Shown piece by piece: positions 46,181-55,998 of a stretch of DNA of 64,000 nt; positions within the stretch are counted from its first letter, which is position 1; every line of letters starts with the position of its first letter. The DNA comes from Sulfuricella sp. Lineage in GTDB: Bacteria > Pseudomonadota > Gammaproteobacteria > Burkholderiales > Sulfuricellaceae. The position numbers and the translations under genes were made by a program. The notes under the pieces are model-generated. The model was given only the letters and a program-made list of their open reading frames with translations. It was not told the DNA's origin and did no database searches. The DNA lies in contig JAQTMN010000002.1 of assembly GCA_028714315.1 (NCBI GenBank), positions 32,045-96,044 on the forward strand, read 5' to 3'.

Positions 46181-46245
46181 CCCTAACCCTCTCCCGCAAG
46201 CGGGCGAGGGGGACAAGGTCTCGCTTCGCGAGTTTCACACTAACC
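46181..46245 (+). repeat. CTCTCCCGC / CTCGCTTCGCGAG repeat, upstream of the PP2C gene
   Basis: CCTAACCCTCTCCCGCAAGC, then GGGCGAGGGGGACAAGGTCT, then CGCTTCGCGAGTTTCAC. The order and sequence match the copies at 38636-38692 (other strand) and 48230-48290. Confidence 0.65.
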
Positions 46246-46431
46246 GGCAGCATCATATCAACATTGTGGCGTAGCGTTAATAATTTAGGCCAACGCGTTA
46301 TTTTCCGCCACTTCCAGCCCGGTCCGCGCACGCCAGGACGGCCCGCCCGGCTTGACATGTTCCGGTGAAAAATTCTACTGTTAAACATTGCCCGCCATCA
46401 CCCTCTCGGGAAATACCCCCCTCGCTACTCC

Positions 46432-47796
46432 ATGGAAATCGAACAAATAGGCCGTTATCAAATCCTGGCGGAGTTAGGCCAGGGAGCAATGGGCGTGGTC
46501 TACAAGGCGATCGATCCGCTCATCGACCGTACTGTCGCCATCAAGACCATCAACCTCAACCTGTCCCGCGACGAACTCGCCGAGTTCGAGGAGCGCTTCA
46601 ACCGCGAGGCCAAATCGGCCGGACGGCTGAACCATCCCAATATCGTCACGATCTATGACATCGGCAGGGCGGACCATATCGCCTTCATGGCAATGGAATA
46701 TCTTGAGGGGCGCGAACTCAAGGAAATTATCGCTTCGGGCGAGGCTCTGGATTTCGACCGGATCGCGGCAATCGTCGCCCAGGTCGCCGACGGCCTGGCT
46801 TTTGCGCACGACAACGGCGTCGTCCACCGCGACATCAAGCCCGCCAACATCATGGTGCTCGGCAATGGCAACATCAAGATCACCGATTTCGGCATCGCCA
46901 AGATGTCATCGGGCACCCGGACCCAGGTCGGTATCGTTCTCGGTTCGCCCAAGTACATGTCGCCGGAGCAAGTCGTGGGCAAGGCCGTGGACGGCCGTTC
47001 GGATATTTTTGCCTTGGGAACCGTGCTGTATGAACTGCTCGCCGGCAAGTCGGCATTCGGCGGCGAGGACAGCACCTTGGCAACCATCATGTACCGGATC
47101 CTGATCGAAAAGCTGGCGCTGCCCAGCAGCTTCAACCCGGCGGTTCCCGGCGCCCTCGACTATATTGTATCCAAGGCGCTGGCAAAGGAGCCGGAGAACC
47201 GCTACCAGTCCGCGCGGGAAATGGCCATCGACCTCAGGAACTACCGGCACTTGGGCCATAGCGCGCCGATGCCGGCCGTGGCCGCCCCCAAAAGCGAACT
47301 CCCCGGTAGGCTCGGGGTAATCGATGGCGACGCCACCCTCGTGCTCGCTTCCCCGGCTCTGCCTCGTGCCGGCGGCGTAAAACGCCGGGTCAGGCTTGCC
47401 GCGACGGGGGCCGTTGCGCTGCTCGCCGCGGCAGTCGGCACATGGTTTTTCGGCCCCGGCCGCGAACCGACGCGAACGGCGCAACAAAACCCGGTGCCGC
47501 AGCCTGCGGCAACCATAGCCGTCGCCCCGCCGCTCGGCGAAGCAAGGCCGCCGGCGGGGGCCGCTCCGGAACCGGCCCCCGCCCCGATCCCGGCCAAGCT
47601 CGCTTTCGCGGTGCTGCCCTGGGGAGAAGTATACATCGACGGCAAAAAGCGGGGCCCGTCCCCGCCGCTGAAGGAAATCGATTTGCCCGCCGGCGAGCAC
47701 CGGATCGAGGTCAGGAACGCGGATTTCCCGCCTTATCGCGAAACCGTCGAGTTGAAAGCCGGCGACCACCACAAGATCCAGCACAAATTCAGATAA
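46432..47796 (+). CDS. Membrane Ser/Thr protein kinase with PEGA domain
   Basis: A 454-residue Hanks-type kinase. Kinase domain about 8-265: glycine loop LGQGAMGVVYKA, Lys in VAIKTI, catalytic loop VVHRDIKPANIMV, DFGIAKMSS, and PEQVVGKAVDGRSDIFALG. A membrane helix (about 325-342) leads to a Pro/Ala-rich periplasmic linker and a PEGA domain (about 395-450, WGEVYIDGKKRGPSPPLKEI). It faces divergently from the PP2C-FHA pair. Its substrates are not known; the FHA proteins are natural candidates. Confidence 0.92.
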   Translation: MEIEQIGRYQILAELGQGAMGVVYKAIDPLIDRTVAIKTINLNLSRDELAEFEERFNREAKSAGRLNHPNIVTIYDIGRADHIAFMAMEYLEGRELKEIIASGEALDFDRIAAIVAQVADGLAFAHDNGVVHRDIKPANIMVLGNGNIKITDFGIAKMSSGTRTQVGIVLGSPKYMSPEQVVGKAVDGRSDIFALGTVLYELLAGKSAFGGEDSTLATIMYRILIEKLALPSSFNPAVPGALDYIVSKALAKEPENRYQSAREMAIDLRNYRHLGHSAPMPAVAAPKSELPGRLGVIDGDATLVLASPALPRAGGVKRRVRLAATGAVALLAAAVGTWFFGPGREPTRTAQQNPVPQPAATIAVAPPLGEARPPAGAAPEPAPAPIPAKLAFAVLPWGEVYIDGKKRGPSPPLKEIDLPAGEHRIEVRNADFPPYRETVELKAGDHHKIQHKFR

Positions 47797-47805
47797 AGGA
47801 AAACC

Positions 47806-48228
47806 ATGACGACACGTCCCCGGCTGCCAGGCATCCTGATTCTCGCGGCGCTTACGCTGCAGGGCGCCGGCTGCTCCACCGCGCCGGTCCGCGACATCGG
47901 GCTCGACAAGTTGGCGCCGCGCAAGGCGGAGCAGGAGCTTTCAAGCGGCATCAAAAGCTACGAGGGCGGCAATTACAAACCAGCGGCGAAGAGCTTGCAG
48001 AGCGCGCTGGACATGGGTTTAGCCTTTAACAGCGACGCCGTCCAGGCGCACAAGTACCTGGCATTCATTCATTGCCTGTCCAACCGCGAAAAGCAGTGCC
48101 GCGAAGAATTCAGGAAAGCGCTGGAGCTGGACGGCAAATTCGACCTGGCCCCCGCCGAAGCGGAGCACCCGATCTGGGGTCCCGTGTTCCGCAGCGCGAA
48201 GGCCGAAGCGGCGGCGCGGAAGAAATAG
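47806..48228 (+). CDS. TPR-like lipoprotein (TssQ-type)
   Basis: A 140-residue lipoprotein. The signal peptide ends in the lipobox LQGAGC (Cys23). The mature part is a short tetratricopeptide-like helical protein: AEQELSSGIKSYEGGNYKPA, AHKYLAFIHCLSNREKQCRE and EFRKALELDGKFDLAPAEAE, then HPIWGPVFR. This pattern matches lipoproteins annotated as T6SS-associated TssQ. It starts nine bases after the kinase stop. No T6SS structural gene is nearby, so the partner machine is unknown. Confidence 0.7.
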   Translation: MTTRPRLPGILILAALTLQGAGCSTAPVRDIGLDKLAPRKAEQELSSGIKSYEGGNYKPAAKSLQSALDMGLAFNSDAVQAHKYLAFIHCLSNREKQCREEFRKALELDGKFDLAPAEAEHPIWGPVFRSAKAEAAARKK

Positions 48229-48229
48229 T

Positions 48230-48290
48230 CCCTAACGCTCAATCCGGCGAGAAGAGGGACGAAGTCTCGCTTCGCGAGTCTCACCCTAAC
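48230..48290 (+). repeat. CTCGCTTCGCGAG repeat, copy after the lipoprotein gene
   Basis: CCCTAACGCTC...GAGAAGAGGGACGAAGTC, then TCGCTTCGCGAGTCTCACCC, between the convergent lipoprotein and FHA genes. The CTCGC-TTC-GCGAG hairpin is intact, and the CTCTCCC hairpin is degenerate. Confidence 0.6.
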
Positions 48291-49083
48291 CAGAAGAAGC
48301 CGGGCTGCGTTCGCGCTCGGACGCGGAGACGGCCCGATAGCCTTTGAAGTAAAACTCCAGCTTGATGCCGGCAATTTCGATGATGTCGTGATCTTCCAGC
48401 ACATGGGGGTGGCCATCGATCGCCACGCCGTTCAGCAATGGCGTATTGGCCCCCTCCAGGTGGCTCAGGCTGTAGCCCGCCGGGCTGCGGGCAATCACCG
48501 AGACCTGGATGCCGGGCTTGCCCAGCGTGGTCATGGTCCGGTTCAAGTCCATCTCCCTGCCCGCGCCCACCCCGCTCAGAATCTGCAAGCCGGCCTCGGG
48601 CGGAAGTCCGTTCACGACCGCCTTCGCGGCTCCCCGGCTGCCGGCGGCCAGCGTCTGCATCGCCGTGGAAAGCGTCTGCGCGCGCTGGAGCATGTCCTCG
48701 TGCGTCGCCAGGGTGTCGTCGGCGCTCTGGATCAGGTTTTCCAGGTGACGCTGTTTGTCGTGGCGGTGAGCCGCGTCCGCATGTTTGAGGTCGAGCGCCT
48801 CGAAGACGTATTTCAGGACATATTTGGCGATCCCGATCTCATCGCCATCGCGCAGCAGGCATTTCTTGATGCTCTTGCCGTTGACCTTGGTGCCGTTGGT
48901 GCTGTTCAGGTCCTCGAGAAAGGAATCGTTGCGGATGGTGATGGCCAGCGCATGGCTTCCGCTCACGGTGGAATGGGCCAATTGAAGATCGTTGTTGGGC
49001 TTGCGCCCGATCGTGATGCGTTCATGGTCGAGCACCTGCTCCCCGACCTGCTCCCCATCCAAGTAAACCAGCAATTTCGACAT
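48286..49083 (-). CDS. Second FHA-domain protein
   Basis: A 265-residue cytoplasmic protein. The N-terminal FHA domain (about 4-90) carries ITIGRKPNNDLQL, GSHALAI and EDLNSTNGTKVNG. A helical segment (about 100-150) leads to a C-terminal degenerate FHA-like domain (about 160-250). The layout parallels that of the protein at 44658, suggesting duplicated readers around one kinase. ATG 49083 (MSKLLVYLDG) is preferred to TTG 49104, with GGA eight bases upstream. Confidence 0.85.
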   Translation of the reverse strand: MSKLLVYLDGEQVGEQVLDHERITIGRKPNNDLQLAHSTVSGSHALAITIRNDSFLEDLNSTNGTKVNGKSIKKCLLRDGDEIGIAKYVLKYVFEALDLKHADAAHRHDKQRHLENLIQSADDTLATHEDMLQRAQTLSTAMQTLAAGSRGAAKAVVNGLPPEAGLQILSGVGAGREMDLNRTMTTLGKPGIQVSVIARSPAGYSLSHLEGANTPLLNGVAIDGHPHVLEDHDIIEIAGIKLEFYFKGYRAVSASERERSPASSG

Positions 49084-49146
49084 CTTGCAGTTCCGACAGA
49101 CCAAGTTCTGTTCTTGTTTTCAGTAGCAGTATGATGTCATCAAACA

Positions 49147-50502
49147 TCACCCCCTGCAATACGCCACCGCCTCTTCCAGCCGCTCCACCGCCACCACTTC
49201 CATCCCGCCGATCGCCTGTTTGGGCTTGTTGGCCTTGGGAATCACCGCATGGGTAAAACCCAGCTTGGCGGCCTCTTTCAAACGTTCCTGGCCGCGCTGC
49301 ACCGGACGGACTTCGCCGGCGAGGCCGACTTCGCCGAACACGATCAGCTTGCCCGGCAGCGGCCGGTTGCGCAGGGAAGAAACGATCGCAAGCAGAACCG
49401 CCAGATCGGCCGCCGGCTCAGTGATCCTGACCCCGCCCACGGCATTGACGAACACGTCCTGATCGAAGCAGGCCACCCCGGCATGGCGGTGCAGCACCGC
49501 CAGCAGCATCGCCAGCCGGTTCTGCTCCAGGCCGACCGACAGGCGGCGCGGATTGGGCGCGTGCGCCTCGTCCACCAGCGCCTGCACTTCCACCAGCAAC
49601 GGCCGCGTCCCTTCCTGCGTCACCATCACGCACGAGCCGGCGACTTCCTGGCCGTGATGCGACAGGAACAACGCAGAAGGGTTGCTCACCTCGCGCAGCC
49701 CCTTTTCGGTCATGGCGAACACGCCCAGCTCGTTGACCGCGCCGAAGCGGTTCTTGAAGGCGCGCACCAGACGGAAGCTGGAATTGCTGTCGCCCTCGAA
49801 ATACAGCACCGTATCGACGATATGTTCCAGCACGCGCGGCCCGGCCAGCGCGCCTTCCTTGGTGACGTGGCCGACCATGATCACGGTGATGCCGAGCTGC
49901 TTCGCCAGGCGGGTGAGCTGCGCGGCGCACTCGCGCACCTGGGCCACGCTGCCGGGCGCCGATTGCAGCGCCTCGGAGTAAACCGTCTGGATCGAATCGA
50001 TCACCGCCACGTCGGGCTTTAGCGACATCAGCGTGGCACTGATTTTTTCCAGCTGGATTTCCGCCAGCATCTGCACCGGGCCGGCATCGAGCGACAGGCG
50101 CCGGGCGCGCAGCGCGACTTGCTGCGCCGATTCCTCGCCGCTGACATACAGCACCTTCTTGTGCGCGCCGAGATGGCACAGCGCCTGGAGCAGCAGGGTC
50201 GATTTGCCGATGCCGGGGTCGCCGCCGATCAGCACCACCCCGCCCGGCACCAGGCCGCCGCCCAGCACCCGGTCGAATTCCGCGATGCCGGTGGTTTGGC
50301 GCGGCGTTTCCTGCGCCTCCACCTCGGACAGGCGCTGCAATTGGCTGGTGTTGGCCAGCGCGTTGTAGCGATTGGCCGGCGCCGCTTCGGCGACGGTTTC
50401 CACCAGCGTGTTCCACGCCATGCAATGCGGACACTGGCCCTGCCATTTGGGAACCTGGCCGCCGCATTCGGTGCAGGTGTAGATGGACTTCTGCCTGGCC
50501 AT
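49147..50502 (-). CDS. radA: DNA repair protein RadA
   Basis: A 451-residue RecA-like branch-migration ATPase. N-terminal zinc finger CTECGGQVPKWQGQCPHC, Walker A GGDPGIGKSTLL (about 95-106), the RadA-specific KNRFG motif (FKNRFGAVNELGVF) and a C-terminal Lon-protease-like domain without the catalytic dyad. It processes recombination intermediates. Seven bases separate it from alr. Confidence 0.97.
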   Translation of the reverse strand: MARQKSIYTCTECGGQVPKWQGQCPHCMAWNTLVETVAEAAPANRYNALANTSQLQRLSEVEAQETPRQTTGIAEFDRVLGGGLVPGGVVLIGGDPGIGKSTLLLQALCHLGAHKKVLYVSGEESAQQVALRARRLSLDAGPVQMLAEIQLEKISATLMSLKPDVAVIDSIQTVYSEALQSAPGSVAQVRECAAQLTRLAKQLGITVIMVGHVTKEGALAGPRVLEHIVDTVLYFEGDSNSSFRLVRAFKNRFGAVNELGVFAMTEKGLREVSNPSALFLSHHGQEVAGSCVMVTQEGTRPLLVEVQALVDEAHAPNPRRLSVGLEQNRLAMLLAVLHRHAGVACFDQDVFVNAVGGVRITEPAADLAVLLAIVSSLRNRPLPGKLIVFGEVGLAGEVRPVQRGQERLKEAAKLGFTHAVIPKANKPKQAIGGMEVVAVERLEEAVAYCRG

Positions 50503-50509
50503 GGGCCGC

Positions 50510-51577
50510 CTACACTTCGATCACCGGCACTCGTGGGGCCAGCGCGCAAAGCAGTTCGTAACTGATGGTCCCGGCGGCGGCAGCCACCTCGTCCACCGGC
50601 AGGCCTTCACCCCACAAAGTCACCGGGCTGCCGACACCGGCGCCCGAAATCGCGCTGATGTCCACACACAGCATATCCATCGATACGCGCCCCAGCAGGC
50701 GGCTGCGCACGCCGGCGACCAGGACCGGCGTGCCGGTCGGCGCAAGGCGCGGGTAGCCATCGGCGTAACCGCACGCCACGATGCCGACCCGCATCGGCTT
50801 ATCCGCCCGAAAGGTTCCGCCATAGCCCACCGCATCGCCCATCTGCAATTCCTGCACCGCGATCACCTGGCTCTCCAGCGTCATCACCGGTCTGAGCCCC
50901 AGGCTCTGCGCGCTTGCCTCGGCGAACGGCGACGACCCGTACAGCATGATGCCGGGACGCACCCAGTCGCCGTGCGTTTCGGGATAGCGCAAGGTAGCGG
51001 CGGAGTTGGCCAGGCTGGCCGGCAACTCATGCGCCGAAGCGAGGCGATTGAAGCAAGCCATCTGATCTGCGATTCCCGGCGCTTCGTCGGCGGAGGAAAA
51101 ATGGGTCATCAGCGTGACCCCGCCGACCGCCGGGCAAGCCCGGAGCCGAGCCAGCGCCGAAGGAAAGGCGTCGATCGGAAAGCCCAGCCGGTTCATGCCG
51201 GTATTGATCTTGAGGAAAACGTCGAGCTTGACCGGCAGGCCGGACATTTCGAGCATTTCGAGCTGGGCCGTGGAATGCACCACGGTCGCCACGCGATATT
51301 CCGCCAGCGCCAGCAGCTCGTCCGCGCCGAAAAAACCTTCCAGCAGCAGGATGGCCTGAGTGAAACCGGCTTCGCGCAGAGCGACCGCCTCGCTCAGGGT
51401 GAGCACGGCGAACCCTTCGGCGCCGGCCAGCGCCTGCGCCGTCCGCAGCATGCCGTGGCCGTAGCCGTTGGCCTTGATCACCGCGAATACGCGCGATTGC
51501 GGCGCATGGCCGCGCGCCACGGCGAGGTTGTGTTTCAGCGCGGAAAGGTCGATGCGGGCTTGCAGGGGGCGGGACAT
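50510..51577 (-). CDS. alr: Alanine racemase
   Basis: A 355-residue PLP enzyme that makes D-alanine for peptidoglycan. The PLP lysine lies in [13 protein letters not shown] (about 30-42) and the second catalytic base Tyr in VGYGGTFRA. It lies between dnaB and radA in a minus-strand cluster, an arrangement common in betaproteobacteria. Its ATG is two bases after the dnaB stop. Confidence 0.96.
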   Translation of the reverse strand: MSRPLQARIDLSALKHNLAVARGHAPQSRVFAVIKANGYGHGMLRTAQALAGAEGFAVLTLSEAVALREAGFTQAILLLEGFFGADELLALAEYRVATVVHSTAQLEMLEMSGLPVKLDVFLKINTGMNRLGFPIDAFPSALARLRACPAVGGVTLMTHFSSADEAPGIADQMACFNRLASAHELPASLANSAATLRYPETHGDWVRPGIMLYGSSPFAEASAQSLGLRPVMTLESQVIAVQELQMGDAVGYGGTFRADKPMRVGIVACGYADGYPRLAPTGTPVLVAGVRSRLLGRVSMDMLCVDISAISGAGVGSPVTLWGEGLPVDEVAAAAGTISYELLCALAPRVPVIEV

Positions 51578-51579
51578 GG

Positions 51580-52953
51580 CTAGTAGCCGCCGCCGTGCGC
51601 ATAGTTCTCGAAGCGGGTGTACTCGCCGAGAAAGGTCATTTTCACCGTGCCGATCGGGCCGTTACGCTGCTTGCCGATGATGATCTCGGCGCTGCCCTTA
51701 TCCGGCGAATCCGAGTTGTAGACTTCGTCGCGGTAGATGAACAGGATCAGGTCGGCGTCCTGCTCGATGGCGCCGGATTCGCGCAGGTCGGACATCACCG
51801 GCCGCTTGTTGGGGCGCTGCTCGAGGCTGCGGTTGAGCTGGGAGAGCGCGATCACCGGCACTTCCAGCTCCTTCGCCAGGGCCTTGAGGCCGCGCGAGAT
51901 CTCGGAAATCTCGGTAGCGCGGTTTTCCGCTCCGCCGCCCTTGCCGCTGCCGCTCATGAGTTGCAGGTAGTCGATCACGATCAGCCCCAGCTTGCCGCAC
52001 TGACGATGCAGGCGGCGCGCCCTGGCGCGCAGGTCAAGCACCGACAGAGCGGCGGATTCGTCGATATGGATTGGCGCATCGTTGAGCTTGCCCACCGCGT
52101 AAGTGAGCTTTTGCCAGTCCTCGTCCTGCAGGCGGCCGGTGCGCACGCGGTGCTGGTCGAGCCGGCCGATCGAACCCAGCATCCGCGTCACCAGTTGCGT
52201 GCCGCCCATTTCCATACTGAACACCGCCACCGGCAGACCGGTCTGGATCGCCACGTTTTCCGCGATGTTGATGGAAAACGCGGTCTTGCCCATACTCGGC
52301 CGCCCGGCGACGATGATCAGGTCGCCCGGCTGGAAGCCGGAGGTTTTTTCGTCCAGATCGGCGAAGCCGGTCGGCAGGCCGGTCACGTCGCTCTGGTTTT
52401 CGCGCTGGAACAGCATGTCGATGCGTTCCACCACCTGGGTCAGCAGCGGCTGAATCTCCATGAAGCCCTGCTTGCCGCGTGCGCCCGCCTCCGCGATCTC
52501 GAACACTTTCGCTTCCGCCTCGTCGAGAAGCTGCGCCATGGACCGGCCGGAAGGATTGAGCGCGTCCTCCGCGATGCCGCTGCCTACTTCGACCAACTGG
52601 CGCAGCACCGCGCGTTCCCGCACGATTTCCGCGTAGCGGCGGATGTTGGCGGCGGACGGCGTGTTCTGCGCCAACGCGCCGAGGTAGGCCAGTCCGCCCG
52701 CTTCGACCAGCTTGGCGGTGTTGTCCAGCGATTCGGACACGGTGACCACGTCCGCCGGCTTGCCGTGCTCGACCAGCTTGTTAATGTGGCGGTAGATCAG
52801 GCGGTGGTCATGGCGGTAGAAATCGCCTTCCGCAACCAGGTCGGCGATCTTGTCCCAGGCACTGTTGTCGAGCAGCAGCCCGCCCAGCACGGACTGCTCC
52901 GCCTCGACCGAATGCGGCGGCAGCTTTAACGCGTCAAGTTGTTGATCGTTCAT
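51580..52953 (-). CDS. dnaB: Replicative DNA helicase DnaB
   Basis: A 457-residue hexameric 5'-3' helicase. N-terminal DnaG-binding domain (about 10-115, [19 protein letters not shown]), linker helix and RecA-like motor with Walker [13 protein letters not shown] (about 210-221) and the Walker B/H3 region [17 protein letters not shown] 52953 ([10 protein letters not shown]) is the natural start; the frame runs further upstream without a start of similar quality. No intein interrupts the motor. Confidence 0.97.
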   Translation of the reverse strand: MNDQQLDALKLPPHSVEAEQSVLGGLLLDNSAWDKIADLVAEGDFYRHDHRLIYRHINKLVEHGKPADVVTVSESLDNTAKLVEAGGLAYLGALAQNTPSAANIRRYAEIVRERAVLRQLVEVGSGIAEDALNPSGRSMAQLLDEAEAKVFEIAEAGARGKQGFMEIQPLLTQVVERIDMLFQRENQSDVTGLPTGFADLDEKTSGFQPGDLIIVAGRPSMGKTAFSINIAENVAIQTGLPVAVFSMEMGGTQLVTRMLGSIGRLDQHRVRTGRLQDEDWQKLTYAVGKLNDAPIHIDESAALSVLDLRARARRLHRQCGKLGLIVIDYLQLMSGSGKGGGAENRATEISEISRGLKALAKELEVPVIALSQLNRSLEQRPNKRPVMSDLRESGAIEQDADLILFIYRDEVYNSDSPDKGSAEIIIGKQRNGPIGTVKMTFLGEYTRFENYAHGGGY

Positions 52954-53032
52954 TAAATGTTCGTATGATTGCGGTTCTGACAAGGGCTCGAATTCAAGCC
53001 AAGAGTATACCGAAAATCGAGCCCCCAAAAAC

Positions 53033-53064
53033 AAAAAGGGGCTGCGATCGCAGCCCCTTTTTTT
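53033..53064 (-). terminator. Rho-independent terminator after rplI
   Basis: The perfect palindrome GGGGCTGCGATCGCAGCCCC (53038-53057) is flanked by A5 and T7 runs, so it can terminate in either direction. It closes the rpsF-priB-rpsR-rplI operon. Confidence 0.9.
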
Positions 53065-53078
53065 CGATGCGGTTAAGC

Positions 53079-53525
53079 TTATGCGCCGAGCACGGAAACC
53101 GTGATGTTGGCGGTCACATCGGCGTGCAGGTCGATGGTGATGGGATAATCGCCGATCTGCTTGAGGTGGCCGTTAGGCAGACGAATATCCGCCTTGGCGA
53201 CGTCGAAGCCCAGCGCCTTCAGCGCATCGGCGATGTCGCCGTTGGTCACGGAACCGAACAGCTTGCCGTCCACGCCGGCCTTCTGGGCGATTTGCACCAT
53301 GGCGCCTTCGAGCTTCTCGGCGCGGGCCTGGGCATCGGCCAGAATCGCGGCTTGCTGCTTTTCCAGCTCGGCGCGACGCGCTTCGAATTCGGCCTTGTTC
53401 TTTTCCGTGGCGCGCTTGGCTTTGCCTTGGGGGATCAGGAAGTTGCGGCCGTAGCCATCCTTGACCTTGACGATGTCGCCCAGCTGACCGAGGTTGACGA
53501 CCTTTTCCAATAAAATCAATTGCAT
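53079..53525 (-). CDS. rplI: 50S ribosomal protein L9
   Basis: A 148-residue ribosomal protein of normal length. The N-terminal RNA-binding domain has [20 protein letters not shown] and [12 protein letters not shown], a long central helix follows, and the C-terminal domain ends at VSVLGA. Last gene of the rpsF operon. Confidence 0.98.
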   Translation of the reverse strand: MQLILLEKVVNLGQLGDIVKVKDGYGRNFLIPQGKAKRATEKNKAEFEARRAELEKQQAAILADAQARAEKLEGAMVQIAQKAGVDGKLFGSVTNGDIADALKALGFDVAKADIRLPNGHLKQIGDYPITIDLHADVTANITVSVLGA

Positions 53526-53537
53526 TTTGTCGACTCC

Positions 53538-53804
53538 TTAGTGCTGATCGGTATAGGGAAGCAGGGCCAGGAAACGGGCGCGCTTGATCGCTGTGCCCAG
53601 CTGACGCTGATAACGGGTTTTGGTGCCGGTAATGCGGCAGGGAATGATCTTGCCGTTTTCCGCGATGAAATCCTTCAGGATGTCGGTATCTTTGTAATCG
53701 ACTTCCTTGATGCCTTCGGCGGTGAACTTGCAAAACTTGCGACGTTTGAACATGCCGCCCCGATTGCTCGGCCGGGTCGGTTTCTTAGTAGTGGGACGTG
53801 CCAT
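53538..53804 (-). CDS. rpsR: 30S ribosomal protein S18
   Basis: An 88-residue S18 with the conserved [19 protein letters not shown] and [20 protein letters not shown], then [20 protein letters not shown]. It pairs with S6 on the ribosome; their genes are in the same operon. Confidence 0.98.
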   Translation of the reverse strand: MARPTTKKPTRPSNRGGMFKRRKFCKFTAEGIKEVDYKDTDILKDFIAENGKIIPCRITGTKTRYQRQLGTAIKRARFLALLPYTDQH

Positions 53805-53807
53805 TTT

Positions 53808-54113
53808 TTAACCTCTCTCAATCAATTCGATTTTATCCAAGTGCAACACCAGTTGCTGACTGTGCTGGCTCTTGCGTGCCAGGAAACCTCTTGCCTTGAC
53901 GCTGTCGCCGGCTTTCATTCCGGCTGCGGTCTTGGCCGGTTCCCCCAGCATCATCGCCTGAACTTCGCATTCCACCTTTCGCTTGTGCCCCGCCTCGACC
54001 TGCTCGGAAGCATGCGCGATCCTGAAACTCATCAGCGGCAAACCGGCCGGGGTGTAACGCAAGGCATCCATTTCGGCGATTCGGCCAGTCAGGACAACCT
54101 GATTGCAACTCAC
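53808..54113 (-). CDS. priB: Primosomal replication protein N PriB
   Basis: A 101-residue single-stranded-DNA-binding OB-fold protein of the PriA-dependent restart primosome. MSCNQVVLTGRIAEMDALRY and KARGFLARKSQHSQQLVLHL are characteristic. Its presence between rpsF and rpsR is the usual beta/gammaproteobacterial arrangement. Confidence 0.94.
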   Translation of the reverse strand: MSCNQVVLTGRIAEMDALRYTPAGLPLMSFRIAHASEQVEAGHKRKVECEVQAMMLGEPAKTAAGMKAGDSVKARGFLARKSQHSQQLVLHLDKIELIERG

Positions 54114-54503
54114 TTAGGCGGCGGCCACCTGGGCGGCAGGCGCTTCGGCTGCGGGAGCGGCCGGGGCGTCGACGGAACGCGCCTTGTCTTCCTTCATCAT
54201 GCAGGAAGGCGCCGTGATGGCTTCCTTAACCTTGATGGTCAGATGGCGCAGCACCGCATCGTTGAACTTGAACGCGTGCTCGAGTTCGTCCAGGGTCGCC
54301 TGGTCGCATTCGATATTCATCAGCACATAGTGTGCCTTGTGAATCTTCTGGATCGGGTAGGCCAGCTGGCGACGACCCCAGTCTTCGAGGCGGTGAATCT
54401 GTCCGCTCGTAGAGGTAATCAGGCTGCGATAGCGTTCGATCATGGCGGGCACTTGCTCGCTCTGATCGGGGTGAACGATGAAAACTATTTCGTAATGTCG
54501 CAT
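54114..54503 (-). CDS. rpsF: 30S ribosomal protein S6
   Basis: A 129-residue S6. It begins [18 protein letters not shown] and contains [20 protein letters not shown]. An Ala/Pro-rich tail follows. ATG 54503 has AAGGAG upstream; the frame extends further but out of homology. First gene of the operon, with a good promoter at 54569-54597. Confidence 0.97.
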   Translation of the reverse strand: MRHYEIVFIVHPDQSEQVPAMIERYRSLITSTSGQIHRLEDWGRRQLAYPIQKIHKAHYVLMNIECDQATLDELEHAFKFNDAVLRHLTIKVKEAITAPSCMMKEDKARSVDAPAAPAAEAPAAQVAAA

Positions 54504-54568
54504 GAATACTCCTTTTGGATTAAAGCCTCCCGCCATGCGGGACGGTGAGGCAAGGTGAAAAGCCGAGT

Positions 54569-54597
54569 AGTTTAATGAAAATTCGATGGAAAATCAA
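54569..54597 (-). promoter_or_regulatory. Promoter of the rpsF operon
   Basis: On the minus strand TTGATT (54592-54597), 17-base spacer, TAAACT (54569-54574). It lies about 65 bases before the rpsF ATG. Confidence 0.7.
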
Positions 54598-54733
54598 ATG
54601 CGATTGCGCTGCCGCCGGGTTTCACGCAAACAAAATGCGCCGGCCGGCGTAACATTTGTTATTCTCACCCTATGAATATCCAGCCGATCGACACGCCCCG
54701 CCGCGCCCTTGTCCGCGAACGGAAGCCAGCACC

Positions 54734-55858
54734 ATGAGCAAGCACCCGGTCGTCAGCTGGACTGAAGCCGGCGAAATCCGCTCCGCGCGATGGCGCTCGG
54801 AGAGCGCCGCGCCGCCGCCCAGGCGCGTGGCCATCGCCGACGACCGGATGACGGCCGACGCCGCATATCGCCTGGCGTGCGAGGGTGCCGCCCTGCTCTG
54901 GCGCGGCGACTTCCAGAACGCGCGCCAGCTGTTGCAGGCGCTGGCTCGGCGCGCCGAGCGCAAGCCGACCAAGCCGGCCGCATCGCCCAGCGAAGCTTTC
55001 AACCTGCATCGCCAGGCCCAGTCCCAGCGCGCACGCACGCTGGCAATGCTGCTGCTGCCGCTCGACGGCGACTACCGCGTCCCCCTGCGCCGCGCGCCCG
55101 ACGTGCGGCAAGCCTGCATCGAAGCCTATGGTCCGGCGGCGGATGTGCCTTCCGTGGTTTCCCTGCGGGAACTGCTGGGCTTGATCGGCGCGCACGAATG
55201 GCGCAAAAAAGGGGTCGAGATCCCCGCCCTCGGCGAGCGCATCCACCCGCACTACGGCGTGTTCTCACCGGTGCGCGGCGAATACGTCGAACTGGTGGCC
55301 AAGGCCCCGCTGCCTTCGCTGGAACTGGCGTTCGACATCGGCACCGGAAGCGGCGTGCTGGCCGCGGTACTGGCCCGCCGCGGCGTCAAGCGCATCGTGG
55401 CGACCGACCAGGACCCGCGCGCACTGGCCTGCGCCCTGGAAAACCTGGCCCGGCTCGGCCTGAGCAAACAGGTTGAACTGCGGCAAACCGATCTGTTCCC
55501 CGAAGGACGCGCTCCGCTGGTGGTCTGCAACCCACCATGGCTACCCGCGCGGCCCAGCTCCCCCATCGAACACGCGGTCTACGACCCCGACAGCCGCATG
55601 CTGCGCGGCTTCCTCAACGGGCTGACAGCACATTTGACACCGGAAGGCGAAGGCTGGCTGATCCTGTCCGACATCGCCGAACACCTTGGCCTGCGCTCGC
55701 GGGCCGAGTTGCTCGCGGCTATCAATGAAGCGGGACTAAAGGTCGTCGGGCGGGAAGATGTGCGGCCGACTCACCCCCGCGCCGCCGATGCCGCCGATCC
55801 GCTCCATAAGGCGCGCGCGGCGGAAGTAACGTCACTCTGGCGGCTTACGGCAAGCTGA
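54734..55858 (+). CDS. Class I SAM-dependent methyltransferase (HemK/RsmC-like)
   Basis: A 374-residue protein. The N-terminal ~190 residues are unrecognised and helical. The C-terminal Rossmann domain has motif I AFDIGTGSGVLAAVLA (about 205-220), an acidic motif II (RIVATDQDPRAL) and the catalytic motif IV LVVCNPPWLPARP. NPPW-type enzymes methylate amide or exocyclic nitrogens of proteins or nucleic acids. The substrate is not evident. ATG 54734 is chosen; the frame upstream runs into the rpsF promoter region. Confidence 0.75.
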   Translation: MSKHPVVSWTEAGEIRSARWRSESAAPPPRRVAIADDRMTADAAYRLACEGAALLWRGDFQNARQLLQALARRAERKPTKPAASPSEAFNLHRQAQSQRARTLAMLLLPLDGDYRVPLRRAPDVRQACIEAYGPAADVPSVVSLRELLGLIGAHEWRKKGVEIPALGERIHPHYGVFSPVRGEYVELVAKAPLPSLELAFDIGTGSGVLAAVLARRGVKRIVATDQDPRALACALENLARLGLSKQVELRQTDLFPEGRAPLVVCNPPWLPARPSSPIEHAVYDPDSRMLRGFLNGLTAHLTPEGEGWLILSDIAEHLGLRSRAELLAAINEAGLKVVGREDVRPTHPRAADAADPLHKARAAEVTSLWRLTAS

Positions 55859-55863
55859 ATAAT

Positions 55864-55944
55864 GTAGGGTGCAATAAGCGAAGCGCATTGCACCGAATGT
55901 TGGGCAGAAATACGGTGCAATGCCCGCTGGTTATTGCACCCTAC
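55864..55944. repeat. 81-bp GTAGGGTGCAATAA palindromic element
   Basis: The outer arms GTAGGGTGCAATAA (55864-55877) and 55931-55944 are exact reverse complements. An inner pair GCATTGCACCG (55885-55895) and 55913-55923 nests inside. It lies between convergent genes. The GTAGGGTGCAATAAGCGAAG sequence is a widespread dispersed repeat in proteobacteria. Confidence 0.8.
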
Positions 55945-55998
55945 ACGGGCTCACATTCGACGCAATGCTCCCACAGATTGTGATGGCACCTTAACTCC

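Noticed and set aside
44658..49083. Complete type VI secretion locus
   Set aside because: Only regulatory-type genes are present; no tssB, tssC, hcp, clpV or vgrG homologue is visible.
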